Origin: Thozetella sp. PMI_491 | Lineage: Eukaryota; Ascomycota; Sordariomycetes; Chaetosphaeriales; Chaetosphaeriaceae | NCBI GenBank assembly: GCA_021432635.1 | Contig: MU270031.1 | Span: 436,118 to 500,117, forward strand | DNA length: 64,000 nt | Direction: 5' to 3' | In this document: piece by piece, positions 32,436 through 44,912 of the stretch | Position numbering within the stretch: position 1 is the stretch's first letter | How the letters are laid out: each line of letters begins with the position of its first letter | Notes under the pieces: model-generated | The model's database searches: none | Told to the model about the DNA's origin: nothing | Seen by the model: only the letters and a program-made list of their open reading frames with translations | Made by a program: the position numbers and the translations under genes

Positions 32436-33513
32436 TCACCAGATTAGTATTCTATCGCCATGGATCTCATTTTGCCATAACCTCACCTTTTCAACATTCT
32501 TCATCTGCCTGTTGTTGGCCTCGACCAGTGCCTCGAGATCCTGCTTGATATCCTGCATCTCCTTTCGGAATTCGCCCAAGATACCTGACACGCTCGGGCC
32601 GCTGGTAAGGCTGTTGAATCCAATCGTTTGATCGGCTACGTGCGGATATAGGTCACGCCAAGGCTGGTCGCTGGTAAATTCCATAAGCACACTCTGCACT
32701 TCGCGCTGGGCTGCTTCCCATTCGGTCCATAGACCATCGAGTTCCCCCTCACTCTTCTCTAGCTGCTCACGAAATGTCTTGACAAGTTCCTCGACTGTCT
32801 CTTGGCGCCACTTGACTTGGCCTTCCGATGTTGGGACCTGGGTGCTGACCACAAAAGCAGAAAGGGGGAGCGACATACGGTCGCGATAAGATTGATCTTC
32901 TTCAAGGGCATGGCTGTCTGCGACTACAACCTTGGAGAGGGCACCCTCGAGATCTGTCTGTACAGAGGCTAGCTGCGTGGTCGCCATCTCATGAAGTGTC
33001 AGAGCGGTCCCGATGTATTCGCCTTTTGGTAGTTAGCATGGAACAGCCCATAGTGAGACCATCATGGATTCTTGAACATCATTAGTAGCGCGAATATGCG
33101 AGGCTACACGGACCTTTGAGGTCAAGGTAAAGTGGATGCTCTCCAGTGCTGGGCGAACTGCTTCCGTCGCTGCTCGTGATGGGATAGCCGAAGTGACGCA
33201 GGTGGGTGCCTGAGCGCACTTGCTGCTTGTAGCTGGGCTCCTTAGACTCCCTCTTGTCTTGGAATCCAGCCTGAAGTTTCTGAAAGATGGCCGAAGTGGA
33301 CACGGCAGGCTTCAAACCGGCCTGATCAGCTGTACGTTTGGCCGGGATGAGGCTCGAAGACGCTTCCGGCCCTAGGCCGAGGAGTCGTTCGCGTAGATTC
33401 TTGACCTTGGAAGCCGTTCGAGTCGGTTGTGAATTGGAGGCGAAGGCCGTCTTGAATCTCCCTTCCTCAGATGCTTTCATTTTGAGGATGCTTGAGCTGT
33501 CATAGGGAGGCAT
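32436..33513 (-). CDS. Coiled-coil protein of unknown function
   Basis: Exons 33513-33114 and 33022-32436 join across a 91-bp intron (GTCCGT...CCAAAAG) as YLDLKGEYIGTALTLHEM, giving about 328 aa. The N-terminal third is basic and disordered (KVKNLRERLLGLGPEASSSLIP). The C-terminal half is helical, with heptad-like runs KWRQETVEELVKTFREQLEKSE and LGEFRKEMQDIKQDLEALVE. I do not recognise the family. The 3' end is uncertain: a possible last intron with donor GTGAGG at 32486, branch ACTAAT and acceptors at 32433 or 32425 would replace the last ~17 residues by another short tail. Confidence 0.65.
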
Positions 33514-34867
33514 GGTGGTGGCCAAGAGGGGCTATTAAATTTGCAGATCTTTGACCCTGTACACCAGTATCGAGAACCGCCGGAGATTGCGACTGATATC
33601 AAGAGAAAGTTTCGCAAATGAAAAGGAAAAATAGTAAAAAGGATTAAATTCTTTTGGCAGCGCTGTAACTTGAGTTGGGAGTTACCTGGCCGACGGAGGT
33701 TGAGGCAGCGTCGTTCCTTCCTGATCCTGATGCGGTGTCTAGGCTAGGATTGGCAAACCTCTTGAGCTGTACGAGGAAAGCGTCTTGAGACGCATGCTAT
33801 TATAACTATACCAATTGTTCGCTCTGGGAGGGAGGAGATACCCACTGACTCTGTTGACGTCCGTACTGGAGGTATTGTTTGGTGCCTTGACCCATACATT
33901 CGCTTGAGATATTAGTGCATCGCGAGGACGTCTTCGGGTCACTAGCAACGGGAGTGCCATTCAGAGCGGTGGAGCACGTGACGAAGTTTGAAAGGATCAG
34001 CTCTCAAAATACATGACTTGAACTTCTGGGACGGAGCTATGTATAGGTTCTTGAATCCCGGGAGGAACTAGGAGTTACTCTAGGAACGACCACCCACTGG
34101 CGCCAGCAGTACAAGTCGCTCGTATGTTACCACGATTGACACACAGCACACAGATATGCCGGAGTGACGCTCCACGCTTGCCGGTCCAGTTGCCTATAGG
34201 AAGCCCGCATGAATTATCGGTCGGCCAAGCAGTTGATGTTGGCCAAAACACCCTTGTGCTCAATGTTAGTAGTTCCACTGAACCTCCAAACCACTATATA
34301 TCCAATCTGGGCGCAGATGTAGCTCACCTCGACTGGGTACAACTTGATACCTGCCACTTTGGTGGTGATAATGGTGTAGCAGAGATATATATGTGTGTGA
34401 TGGTACCGGTGGCAGCGGGCTTGCTGCCCAGACGGGCCACAGGTAAGCCATGGCAGTAGAGGGGGTTGCAAAATTGGATACCGTCAACCCCAGGGTCAAG
34501 AGATATGGTTATGACATGATTTCAAGTAAACCGCTAACTTGAATATGAAGATCCACTGGCATAATTATTGCAAGATTCTCCATGCTAACAATGCGTTGCT
34601 TGAAGACCATCTTACACTCAGTGCCTGCTCATCCCTCCATCGTACATCTTGAATCATCCGACCTTCTTGTTTCCAAAAGTTCGGTCGCGACTGCGAAGCC
34701 GAGTTCCCCCAAACTAGCTTCCTTCATGTTTGCTCTCCCACCTGTACCAGAAAGGCTCTCGAGCGGGCGTGCGCCCCGTCTCCAGTCTTTGTTATTCTGC
34801 CTAGAGCCTCAAGCATCTTGACCCGAGTCACTCAGCTTGATCGCGGCCATCGTTAGCTCCGCACTGG
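33514..34867. other. Intergenic region, no gene recognised
   Basis: Short frames such as 33739-33960 (-) and 34266-34499 (-) have no supporting motifs. It contains the promoter of the coiled-coil gene and the 3' flank of the peroxiredoxin-like gene. Confidence 0.5.
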
Positions 34868-36116
34868 TTAGCTGCTGAGCTGGCTCATCTGACGAGCCAT
34901 AGTTCGCCCCGTGCCCTTGCGTTCTAGGATCGCCTTGGCCCATCGCTTCTGGTCCTCGATCGGCTTCCCCTGGCCATCCAGGCCGAGGATCTCCATGAGC
35001 TCAGGAATCTCGGCGTGATCGCGCGTGTTTTTCATGCGGTGGCACCAAGTAACCTGCTTCGCCTCGGAGGTCCCCGTATCGTCTTTCCCGTCGAGACTGC
35101 CTGAGTGGCGAGAATTGGCGCCGTTCCCGTTCAGCTCAAGCTGCTTGGAATCGGTCTCGCTCCAAGGCGTCACGACGGGGCTCTGGATGTCATACGGCTC
35201 AAATAGGAACTCGCCACCAATTTGGCGCTGGTCGCCGGCCTTGGTGACCAGCCCCGTGCCTATCTGCTTCAGGCCTTGGACGACTGAGTGCAGGCTGCTC
35301 CTGAGGATCGACTTGGACATATACGCGGGCCGCGCACCTAGGGCCAGGGTCTTGATCATGCCGAGCTCGTCGTAGAGCTTGCGGGTGGGGTCGGCGTAGA
35401 TAGGGAAGGGACAGTTGGTCTCGGAAGCGTACATGTCAATCAGACCCGGGTCACCGCATCCGACAACGGCGATAAAGGTGCTAATGGGGAGGCGGAGGAG
35501 TGCATCCGGGGTGATAGAGGCGGAGAGTGCCCGGAGGTACTCCTGGCAGTTCTGAAAGCGCATCGGGGTCAGCCGAGACTGCCTGGCAGGTTGCCGCGTG
35601 AATGGGTAGACTTACGCCGCAGAAGAAGTGCCGGACAAAGATAACGAGAACCCTCCGCGCGACATGGCTGCCCGCGTACAAGCTGCGGAAGGTGTGTGTC
35701 TTGCCGTGCCGATCCAAGACCACATAGTTCTCGATCTTGCGCAGCAGCTCAGGGCTGGGGATATCGTTGTTGGTGTTGACGTCGCCCTGGAAGTCAATTG
35801 GATTCACGCCGTCCTCCTCATTCGCTGGGGCGCTTGCGGGCGCCGTGTCTTTGGCTATGTCCGTGGTCGTGCTCGCTGCGGGGGCTGAGGCTCTTGTGTT
35901 GGTGTTCAGCGTTGGCGGCGTTGGTTTTTCCTTGGAGGGCTCCGACAGCCCGTTCGTCTCCGTCGTTGCTGCAGCATCGTTCACTGCGGTTGGCGTCTCA
36001 GCGGATTGAGACTGCACGGCTGGCGTGTCCTCGCTGGGTTTCTCTGTCGGGGCAGCAGGTTCCGTTGTGTTCAGGTCGGCGGTGGCGCCAACTGGCCTGT
36101 CCGATGACGCACCCAT
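34868..36116 (-). CDS. Peroxiredoxin-like (AhpC/TSA_2) protein with long disordered N-terminus
   Basis: Two exons, 36116-35616 and 35551-34868, give 394 aa. The first ~110 residues are low complexity (Ala, Thr, Pro, Glu). The thioredoxin-like domain follows: IENYVVLDRHGKTHTFRSLY, the redox strand RVLVIFVRHFFCGNCQEYL with a CGNC motif (Cys166, Cys169), then FIAVVGCGDPGLIDMY, NCPFPIYADPTRKLYDELGM, and GGEFLFEPYD. This matches the PRXL2/AhpC-TSA_2 group, proposed to act as thiol antioxidants. The 64-bp intron splits the CxxC between Gly167 and Asn168. The open frame extends upstream of 36116 without a better start, so ATG 36116 is preferred. Confidence 0.85.
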
Positions 36117-37580
36117 TGGCGGCGAGTGTGGTGTGGGACCTGTGAGGAATTGCGGGGTCGCGTGGACAGGATGCTGAAGGAAGAAGAGTGAAGTAAGAAG
36201 GGCGCGGGTCAGAGAATCCGGTGTTGCGGCTCTGCCGAACGCCGGAGCGGATCGAGATTGGGGGGGTGGGAGTCGCGGTATAGAAGCTGGGATATGGGGA
36301 TATGAGAGGCTGGAAGGGGAAGAGATGTGTCGAAGGGGTTGCAGCCGCTGGGCGGATGAGGGATGGGGGCCTTGGGTATACCTATGCGCTGGGGGCGGCC
36401 TGAGCCGAGATGGACAGGGATCACACTGGCGCCCAAAACTGGGCGAGGACAATCGCCCCGTCAGCACGCTGAGGGGATGCGTAGCGAATGAGAGCAGATG
36501 TTCAGTGAAGCGCGCCTTCTTCTCCTGTCAGCTGACGGATTGGGACAAATTTCGCAAATGAAGTGAGGCCAAAGCCAGCTTTTTGGAACACCTCCGTGAA
36601 GAAGCACGGCCAACCAGGAGAGGGCTAATTATTATTAGCAGAACGTGGGGATCTTCGAACAAGTCGGCGGCCCATGAGCTGGCCAATCTGCCTGGTCAGA
36701 GCTGGGCGATGGGAGGGATCTAGCGCGCTGAGGCTCCCTGGCCCCGCATTTTAAGCAGCTGCACACCCATGCAGTGTGATGTCAATGCGCTCATGAGCGT
36801 GTCGACGAACCAAGCCTCCTTGCCACTGCTAGTTCAAGCTCCCAAGGTCCTAGTGGTGGGAGGGCCCCGGAGGCACTCGTTGACGGCAAACTTTCTTCTT
36901 CTGGCCCTTCCGACTGACAGCGGTTCCCCTGCCCTGGACAGCCCGCTGACGAAAGCAGAAGGAAGGGAGGCTGCTGCTCGGCGTTTTCTGGTTTCATCTG
37001 TGTGTGAAGTGAGGCATGTTGCAGAGCAGCACAAAACACCTGCCAAGACTTGCGATCTCCTGGTGTTTCCCGTAAGGCCACGGCTTATATAATCCACAGC
37101 CAGCCAGATCTCCGGGCAGGCAAGCAGCCTTGGGGTGCTAGGCGCGACGAACCGTGCTACCGCCTGTGCACAGTCGTAACAGCGTGCACGGTGGATAATG
37201 GGGCAGCCTCCGTTGCCTCTTTCTTGGCTCTCCTATTATTACTGGCTTGCTAACTTGTCCTGCCTTCAGCCTATGAAGGGCGCGCATGTCCTCTGGCGGC
37301 AGGCAGGCAGGCAGGTTTTCAGAAACCACCGAGACAGCCACAGTCAAAAAAAGAAAAAGCTAAGACCAAAACCAATGACCCCGCCAAGAGCGAAGAAAAC
37401 AAACCCCCCTTATGCCCCTCCCCACATTTTCCTTTCACCCCACCAAATCGCGATAAGATAGCTCCAAATGACCCCGCCAAAACTCGATTTTTTTTTTCTC
37501 TCTCCTCCGAGGAGCAACAACAGGAGGGGTTATCGCCATTGTAACTCGTGAGCCCTTTAGCTCACCCTCTCTCGCCCATC
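36117..37580. other. Divergent intergenic region
   Basis: Promoters of the peroxiredoxin-like gene (-) and FGAM synthase (+). It contains a TATATAA near 37085, a GGCA tandem run at 37297-37315 and a T-rich run near 37490. No gene seen. Confidence 0.5.
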
Positions 37581-40500
37581 ATGTTCGAGTCTCTGATCGG
37601 TGAGGCGTGCTTCACGGCCGCAGAGCAGCAGAAGCTCGTGCAGCGCATCAACGAGCAGAGCCCTACCAAGGTGACGCAGGTTTCCGGGCAGTGGCTCTAC
37701 TACGTCCACCTCAAGGGCGCGGAGGGTTTAGAAAAGGCCAAGCAGCTTCTCCAGCTCTCGGATGCTCAGGTCTCTGCAGGCTCCCAAGACAAGACTGCCA
37801 CTGTCTACATCTACCCCCGGAACATCTCGCCGTGGAGCTCCAAGGCCACCAGCATCGCCCAGGTCTGCGACCTAGACGATGTCGTCCGCATTGAGAGGGG
37901 CCGTGTGGTATACATAGAGCTCCAGGAAGCTTTCCAGGGAGAGAAGGACTTGGCACCGCTGCGCGACTTGATCCACGACCGCATGACCGAGTATTTTGGC
38001 CTCAGTGCCCCGTCCCTGGAGACGATGTTTGCCGAGGGGGTGAGGAACCCGCTCGTGGTCGTGGACCTCTTTTCGGACCCCCGAGGTCCCCTTCCCGCGC
38101 TTCAGGACTATAATAAGCAGATGGGACTCGGTCTTGATGAGCGTAAGCTCCCAGCGATGTTGATAGCCCCTTTTGGGTCGATTTCAAGAGTCAATGGTGG
38201 GCCAGTTGCTGACTCTCACCAATGTAGCAAACTTGGAGTACTTGGTAGCAGAATACAAGAAGATTGGAAGATCGCCGGTGCGATTGCTAGGACTCCTGCT
38301 TGCCGTGTGTGAGGTTCTGACACGACAGCCTAGAATGATGTCGAGCTCTTCATGTTTGCTCAAGTCAACTCAGAGCACTGTCGGTCTCCCACTCTTCCCA
38401 CCCCGCAGGACACCCTCACTAACTCACATCCTACCATGTAGGCAGACACCACGTCTTCAATGCCAACTGGACCATCGACGGGGTGGCTAAGGAAAACAGC
38501 CTGTTTGGCATGATCAAGAATACGCACAAGTCCACCCCAGATTATGTGGTCAGCGCATATTCGGACAATGCAGCTGTGTAAAGACCCCGGACCCCGCCTC
38601 TAAATATGCAATCGGAAGCCCTCCAGCACGACAGTAGCTGACCAATGCCATAGGATGTCCGGAGAGGAAGGAAACTTCTGGGCGCCCGAATACTTGACTG
38701 GAAGCTGGCAGCTTAGCAAGGAAGTCGTGCAGCCGTTGATCAAAGTCGAAACCCACAACCATCCCACTGCCATTTCGCCTTTCCCCGGTGCGGCTACCGG
38801 AAGCGGAGGTGAGATCCGGGACGAAGGGGCTGTGGGAAGAGGCTCCACGCCGAAGGCGGGGCTCTGCGGCTTTTGGGTATCAGATCTCTTGATTCCCGGA
38901 AAGCGCAATCCCTGGGAGGTCGATATCGGCCGCCCTGGTCACTACGCCTCGAGCCTGGACATCATGCTCGAGGCCCCGATAGGCTCGGCTCGGTTCAACA
39001 ACGAGTTCGGCCGTCCGGCCCTCTCTGGAACCTTCCGGACCCTGCTCACCAACGAGACAGGGCCAGGAGAAGCCCCCGAGTACAGGGGATATCACAAGCC
39101 AATTATGATTGCGGGTGGTATTGGCTCCGTCCGGCCTCAGCATGCTCTCAAAGATGGCGAGGTAGTTCATAGTGGTGCTCACGTGAGATTCCATCCCGTC
39201 GAAGAGATCTCTCTTTTGTTCAAGGAGCATTGTAGTTGACTAGACTTCTAGGTGATTGTGCTTGGAGGACCTGCGATGCTGATCGGCCTAGGTAAGCTCT
39301 TAGCCTTACTTAGGAGGTACAAGTTCGTGGGTACTGACACGTTTCTTAACAGGAGGTGGAGCGGCTTCATCCAGTGCTGGGTCTGAGGCCACCGCGGATC
39401 TTGACTTTGATAGTGTCCAGCGTGGCAACCCGGAGATGGAAAGACGCGCCCAGATGGTCATTAACACCTGCGTTGCTCTCGGCCAAGAGAACCCAATCGC
39501 GTTTATACGTACGTAACCGCCCAGAGGCAGTTCGAATGTGTGCTGACCAGAGGGATTTTAGACGATGTCGGAGCCGGTGGCCTGTCCAACGCTCTCCCGG
39601 AGCTTGTAAAGGATGCCGGGTACGGAGGCAAGTTCGAACTACGACACATCGAAAGCGCCGACAACAGCATGTCACCTCTTGCTATCTTCTGCAATGAAGC
39701 ACAGGAGAGATACGTCCTTCTTGTCAATGAAGACGGCTTGGATCGGTTCACCAAGATCTGTAAGCGGGAGCGCTGCGGCTTTTCAGACGTGGGAACGGTG
39801 TTAGGCAAGGACGAAAGCGGTACCTCAAAATTGGTGCTGACAGACAGCGAGCCGACGGTACACCCACCTATCGACCCCATTAACGTCCCCATGGACTTGC
39901 TCTTCCCCCCGGGTAGACGTATCTCCAAGAATGTCCAGAAGGTGCAGAAAAAGCTTCGCCCATTCGATGCAGCTGAGAGCTTGAAACAGCAGTTTGACAG
40001 TTCGGATCTTGGAGAGTTGGTGACCAAGGCTACCGAACTCGTCTTTAAACTCCCCTCTGTTGGTTCCAAGATGTTTCTGATCACCATCGGCGATCGCACA
40101 GTCGGTGGCCTGTCTGTCCGAGACCAACTTGTCGGACCGTGGCAGACCCCTGTTGCTGATGTTGCCGTCACTCTCACCAGCTTTAGTTTGGATGAAAGTA
40201 CAGGTCGAGGCGGAGAGGCAATGGCAATGTGAGTTCGTCCTTGCTGTGCATAGCTACCGGAAGCTAACACTAATTTCTAGGGGTGAGAAACCGACCCTTG
40301 CGCTCATCTCTGCCGGCGCTTCGGCTCGTATGGCTGTTGCGGAGAGCTTGATGAACCTTGGTGCAGCCTACATCAAATCTGGGGCGAATCAGGGTGACCT
40401 TAAGCGAGTCAAGCTATCTGCAAACTGGATGGCTGCCGTCAAGCATGAAGGCGAGGGCGCTGAGCTATACGAGGCTGTTCATGCTATTGGGATGGAGCTC

Positions 40501-42397
40501 TGCCCGGCTCTCGGAGTGTCTATCCCTGTAGGCAAAGACTCCACCTCGATGAAGGCATCGTGGAAAGATAGGGCAAGTGGTGAAGCGAGAAGCGTAACTG
40601 CTCCAGTGTCGCTTGTTATCTCGGCATTCAGCTTGGTCGAGGACGTGAGGCAGACTTGGACGCCACAGCTGAAGCGCGTGGAGGATGTCGGAGAAACAGT
40701 GATATTACTAGTAGATCTCGCCAAGGGCCACAAGGCTATGGGTGGTTCCGCACTGGCGCAGGTTCTGGGGCAGATTGGAAATGAAGCGCCTGACGTCCGT
40801 GACGTCGATGCGTTCCGAAACTTTTTTGCGGCGTTGTGGCAGCTGCATCAGGTACGTTGGTTCCTAGCGGTTCTAGACGACATCACTGACGGCAATGTCA
40901 GGAGGGCACCGTACTTGCGTACCACGATCGCTCCGATGGTGGCCTACTCACCACTCTTGCTGAGATGCTGTTCGCGGGTCGTGCGGGCGCTGACATCTCG
41001 CTCGACGCACTGGTAGCCTCTGAAGACGAGATCCTCGATGTTCTGTTCACCGAGGAGCTCGGAGCTGTCTTCCAGGTCCGCGCCAGCGACAGGGATAAAT
41101 TTGTCGGCACCCTTGCGGCACACGGGCTATCCGAGAGCATCGTGAAAGACATCGGAAATGTTCGTGCCGCGTCGACACAGTCGCTGCTTATCAAGTATGG
41201 CAGCCAGACGCTTGTTGAACTGGACCGCATCCAGATGCAGCAGTGGTGGTCTAGCACGTCTTTTGAGATGCAAAAGCTCAGGGACAATCCGGCATGTGCC
41301 CAATCTGAGTTTGACAGCATCGCAGATGACCGCGACCCAGGTCTTAGCTTCAAGCTCAAGTTTGACCCTGCAGATATTGGGCTTCCCGGTCTCGCTATGC
41401 TCAAGGACCTTGTGGCTAGACCGCGCGGTAAGCCACATCCAAGAATCTCTCTCGGAAACCCTGTTTCAACTGTGACTAACCGGGAGCTATGTAGTGGCTA
41501 TCCTGCGCGAGCAGGGCGTCAATGGCCACGCGGAGATGGCATTCGCCTTCCGTGCAGCTGGTTTTGATGCTGTGGATGTGCACATGTCAGATATCCTGGG
41601 CGGGCTTTCTCTGGACGGTTTCCGGGGTATCGCAGCGTGCGGAGGATTCTCATACGGGCAAGTCACTCTTATGCCTCACTCACTCTTCCATGGCTCTATC
41701 AGCTGACATGCCCTCCTTCACTTATTAGGGACGTTCTGGGCGCGGGCAATGGATGGGCTAAGTCGATTCTCATGCATGACGGAGCTCGAAAGACCTTCGA
41801 GGCTTTCTTCACCCGACCTGACACCTTCTCCTTCGGCGTCTGCAACGGCTGCCAAATGTTGACCAGGCTCAAAGAGCTCATCCCCGGTGCTCAGCACTGG
41901 CCCAAGTTCGGTATGTTTCCTGGGTCCATGGCTCATCGACAACCCCGCTGACCTTCCCTGTAGTCGAGAACACAAGCCAGCAATTCGAGGGCCGATACTC
42001 CATGGTTACCGTTTCTGATCCATCCCCGAACTCAGTTTTCTTCTCCGACATGACCGGCTCGTCCTTCCCGATAGTCGTCTCCCACGGCGAAGGGCGTGCC
42101 GAGTTTGAATCGCCCTCGGACCTTCAGGCCATCAATTATGCGGGACTGGTACCGCTCCGGTACGTCGATAACTACGGCGCTGTCACAGAAAAGTACCCAT
42201 TCAACCCGAACGGCAGCCCAGCAGGCATCGCCGGTGTTAGGAGCGCCGACGGGCGTGTCGTCGCTATGATGCCGCATCCGGAGAGGACGATTATGACAGA
42301 CGTGGGAAGCTGGGCGCCGAGGGACCAGCTAGAGACCTGGGGTCGGTATGGTCCGTGGTTCAAGTTGTTTTTGAATGCTAGAAAATGGGTCGGCTGA
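37581..42397 (+). CDS. ADE6: Phosphoribosylformylglycinamidine synthase (FGAM synthase)
   Basis: Thirteen exons: 37581-38142, 38228-38277, 38334-38379, 38442-38577, 38654-39182, 39252-39291, 39353-39508, 39562-40228, 40281-40851, 40902-41427, 41495-41657, 41729-41910 and 41964-42397. The product is 1353 aa, standard for large PurL. It converts FGAR, glutamine and ATP to FGAM in purine synthesis. The N-terminal PurS-like domain is followed by [16 protein letters not shown], the synthetase core [52 protein letters not shown] and [11 protein letters not shown]. The C-terminal class I glutaminase has [21 protein letters not shown] (nucleophile Cys1187) and MPHPERT (His1314, Glu1316). Intron 11 has a GC-AG pair. 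Confidence 0.95.
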
Positions 42398-42852
42398 GAA
42401 GCAGGTGGGTAACTGCAGCCTTGGCCTGCCGTGGGTGGATCAGCATGCTGTCTTGACTTCTTGTGACTGGTGCATTAGACTCTGTGAAATCTATAACTAC
42501 AAGAAAAAGGTCTATACATGGTCGGAGTTGAACGAATCCCGATTCCGTCCACTGATTTTTTGCTTCCCCTGAGTTGCACCGCGGCATTAGGCGGCGGGCC
42601 GAGCTCCTTGGCATCCTAATCACCGCTGGAGACCGTACCACTGAGGCACACTAACTGTGCCGCATCCAAGGCCTTAATTGCAACAATTGTCAGCATATAT
42701 TCTCCATCTTGAACCTTTACTCTTTCCTTTTAGTTTGCCGCGTGACCTCCTCCCCGAAACCTTTCTGGGCAACAGCAGAAGGAACTCGGCCGAATTATCT
42801 TAGCATCTTACCCACCTCATATCCCATTCCTTAACTTACTAGATCGCACAGC
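42398..42852. other. Intergenic between ADE6 and the MFS gene
   Basis: 3' flank of FGAM synthase and promoter of the MFS transporter gene. No gene seen. Confidence 0.5.
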
Positions 42853-44912
42853 ATGGCCTCTCGCTCGGGTGGTAGCAGCTCAACTGTCCTGCTTGAGGCA
42901 CCGGCGCCAAGCTCGTACCATGCTGATACCATCGCGGTGCCGGTGGTCTCCAATGTGGAGACTCGCATCTTGGGCACCTCAGACCGTCCAACTACCGGCA
43001 ATGGCGAGAGCGCCGCCTTAAGCACTGGTCCTGTGGATCCGGCAGGCCCGACCCCATCACTGGCACAGAGGCAACCGGCTGGGGCCATCGCTCTCACCAT
43101 GATGTCCCTGGCCCTTTCCAATCTGCTGTCGGCTTTGGATCTAACCCTTGTCACCACTGCACTGCCGTCTATTGCGGCCGATTTCAAGGCTGCGTCGGGC
43201 TACATTTGGATCGGTAGCTCTTTCATCCTGGCGTACACGGCCATCACGCCGGTCTGGGGCTCCGTGGCCGATATCTGGGGGCGCAAACCCATCGTGCTAC
43301 TCGCACTTGCGCTTTTCATAGCTGGCAGCCTGCTCTGTGCTGTCGCGCCGACAATGGACCTCCTGATTGGTGGCCGGGCCGTCCAAGGCCTCGGGGCGTC
43401 GGGGATGGGCGTCATGGGCAACATCATCATCAGCGACCTATTCTCTCTCAGGAATCGGGGCCTCTACCTTGGCTTGATGTCGATTGTATGGGCGGTGGGC
43501 ACGGCTATTGGCCCTGTCATCGGAGGCGCGTTGACCACCAAGCTGAAGTGAGTGCCTTATGGGATTGTCCAGATCTCCAGGTCCATCACCAGTCCGAATG
43601 AAAGGAAACTAACCTTTGGATAGCTGGAGGTGGTGTTTCTGGATCAACCGTGAGTGTATTCCTCGTGTCAACGACAAACCTGTCACCCCCAAAGACTAAT
43701 ACATCCTCAGTGCCGGTCGGTGTCGTTACTTTTGCGGCTCTTTTTGTCTTTCTCAAGGTGCCCAATCCGCGGACCCCAGTGATGGTAGGGTTAAGAGCCA
43801 TCGACTGGATCGGCAGCGTCCTTGTAATTGGGGGCGCACTTATGATTCTTCTCGGTCTTGACTTTGCCGATGTTGCATACCCTTGGGCCTCTGCCCCCGT
43901 TATCTCGCTCATTATATGCGGCGCTGTGGTTCTCGGCCTCTTTCTTGGCAACGAATGGAAGCTGGCCCGTAACCCCATTCTGCCGCTGCGTCTGTTCAAG
44001 ACTGTCTCGACCTCAGCGGCGGTCGGCGTTCTGTCCTGCAACTTTTACGTCTTCATCGGGCTTTCATATTATCTCCCGCTTTACTCGCAGTCCGTACTCG
44101 GCGCCGATGCCTTAACTGCGGGCGTATATATGCTGCCCCTGATCGTCTCTAGCAGCCTGGCAGCTGCTGCTGGAGGCGTCCTGATCCAGCAGACAGGAAA
44201 GTACTTGCCCATCATGTACGTTGCTCAGGTGTTACTCACGCTCGGAGTTGGGCTGTTTATCAACTTGGGGTTTGAGAAGAACATCACCAAGCTGGTTATC
44301 TTCGAGATCATCACCGGTGTAGGCGTAGGTCTTAACATCGAGGCGCCCACTATTTCGGCCTTGGCCAATACGCCCGAGAGGGACAATGCAGCCATGATTG
44401 CGTCAATGACCTTCCTTCGTTCAATGGCGACGGCGATATCGGTCGTGGTAGGAGGAGTTATCTTCCAAAACGAAATGACCGCGTCGGATACTAGCCTGGT
44501 TGGGCGGCTAGAAGAAGAGCTGGCGAGCCAGTTCAATGGCGCACAGGCGGCAGCGAATGTCGACCTGATTTCTACTCTGCCCGCGGACCAACAAGATGTC
44601 GTCCGTCGGGCCTACTTCAGCAGTCTGAGATCCGTATGGGTCATGGTATGTGATGTTTTGTTCTTTTTCATTGTCATCTAAGACAACTCTGGAGGCTCGC
44701 TGACACAACCTCCCCCTTTGATATAGTATGTCGCCTTTGCCGGCTTGTCCACCTTCTTGAATCTGTTCGTGCGCGCCCACCACCTCAGCAAGGAACGGCA
44801 AGAGGTTGTTCTTGGGGTAGACCGTCTTGAACCGGAGGCTCGACAGACAGCTAGTGAAGTAGGCCCGGACGCGGTCGAGCTTCGGCCGAGGCGGAGACAG
44901 GAGCAGTCGTAA
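42853..44912 (+). CDS. MFS drug:H+ antiporter, DHA2 (14-TM) family
   Basis: Four exons, 42853-43547, 43624-43649, 43711-44645 and 44727-44912, give 613 aa. Exon 2 is a 26-bp microexon coding WRWCFWIN. After a cytosolic N-terminus of about 75 residues, the first span has the DHA2 motif LSALDLTLVTTALPSIAADF. Motif A is GSVADIWGRKP, motif B is GGRAVQGLGASGM, and antiporter motif C is AIGPVIGGALT. Fourteen hydrophobic spans are visible, ending with FAGLSTFLNLFV and a basic tail. The plasma membrane is the likely site, and the substrate cannot be read from sequence. No neighbouring biosynthetic cluster suggests a toxin-export role. Confidence 0.9.

Noticed and set aside
36117..36467. N-terminal extension of the peroxiredoxin-like protein
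   Set aside because: The frame stays open upstream of 36116, but the added sequence is low-complexity Pro/Ser and promoter-like. The ATG at 36116 is simpler.
37143..42397. A broken (pseudogenised) FGAM synthase, as the many interrupted frames suggest
   Set aside because: All interruptions are removed by introns with proper splice sites and the full-length protein with all catalytic motifs is recovered.
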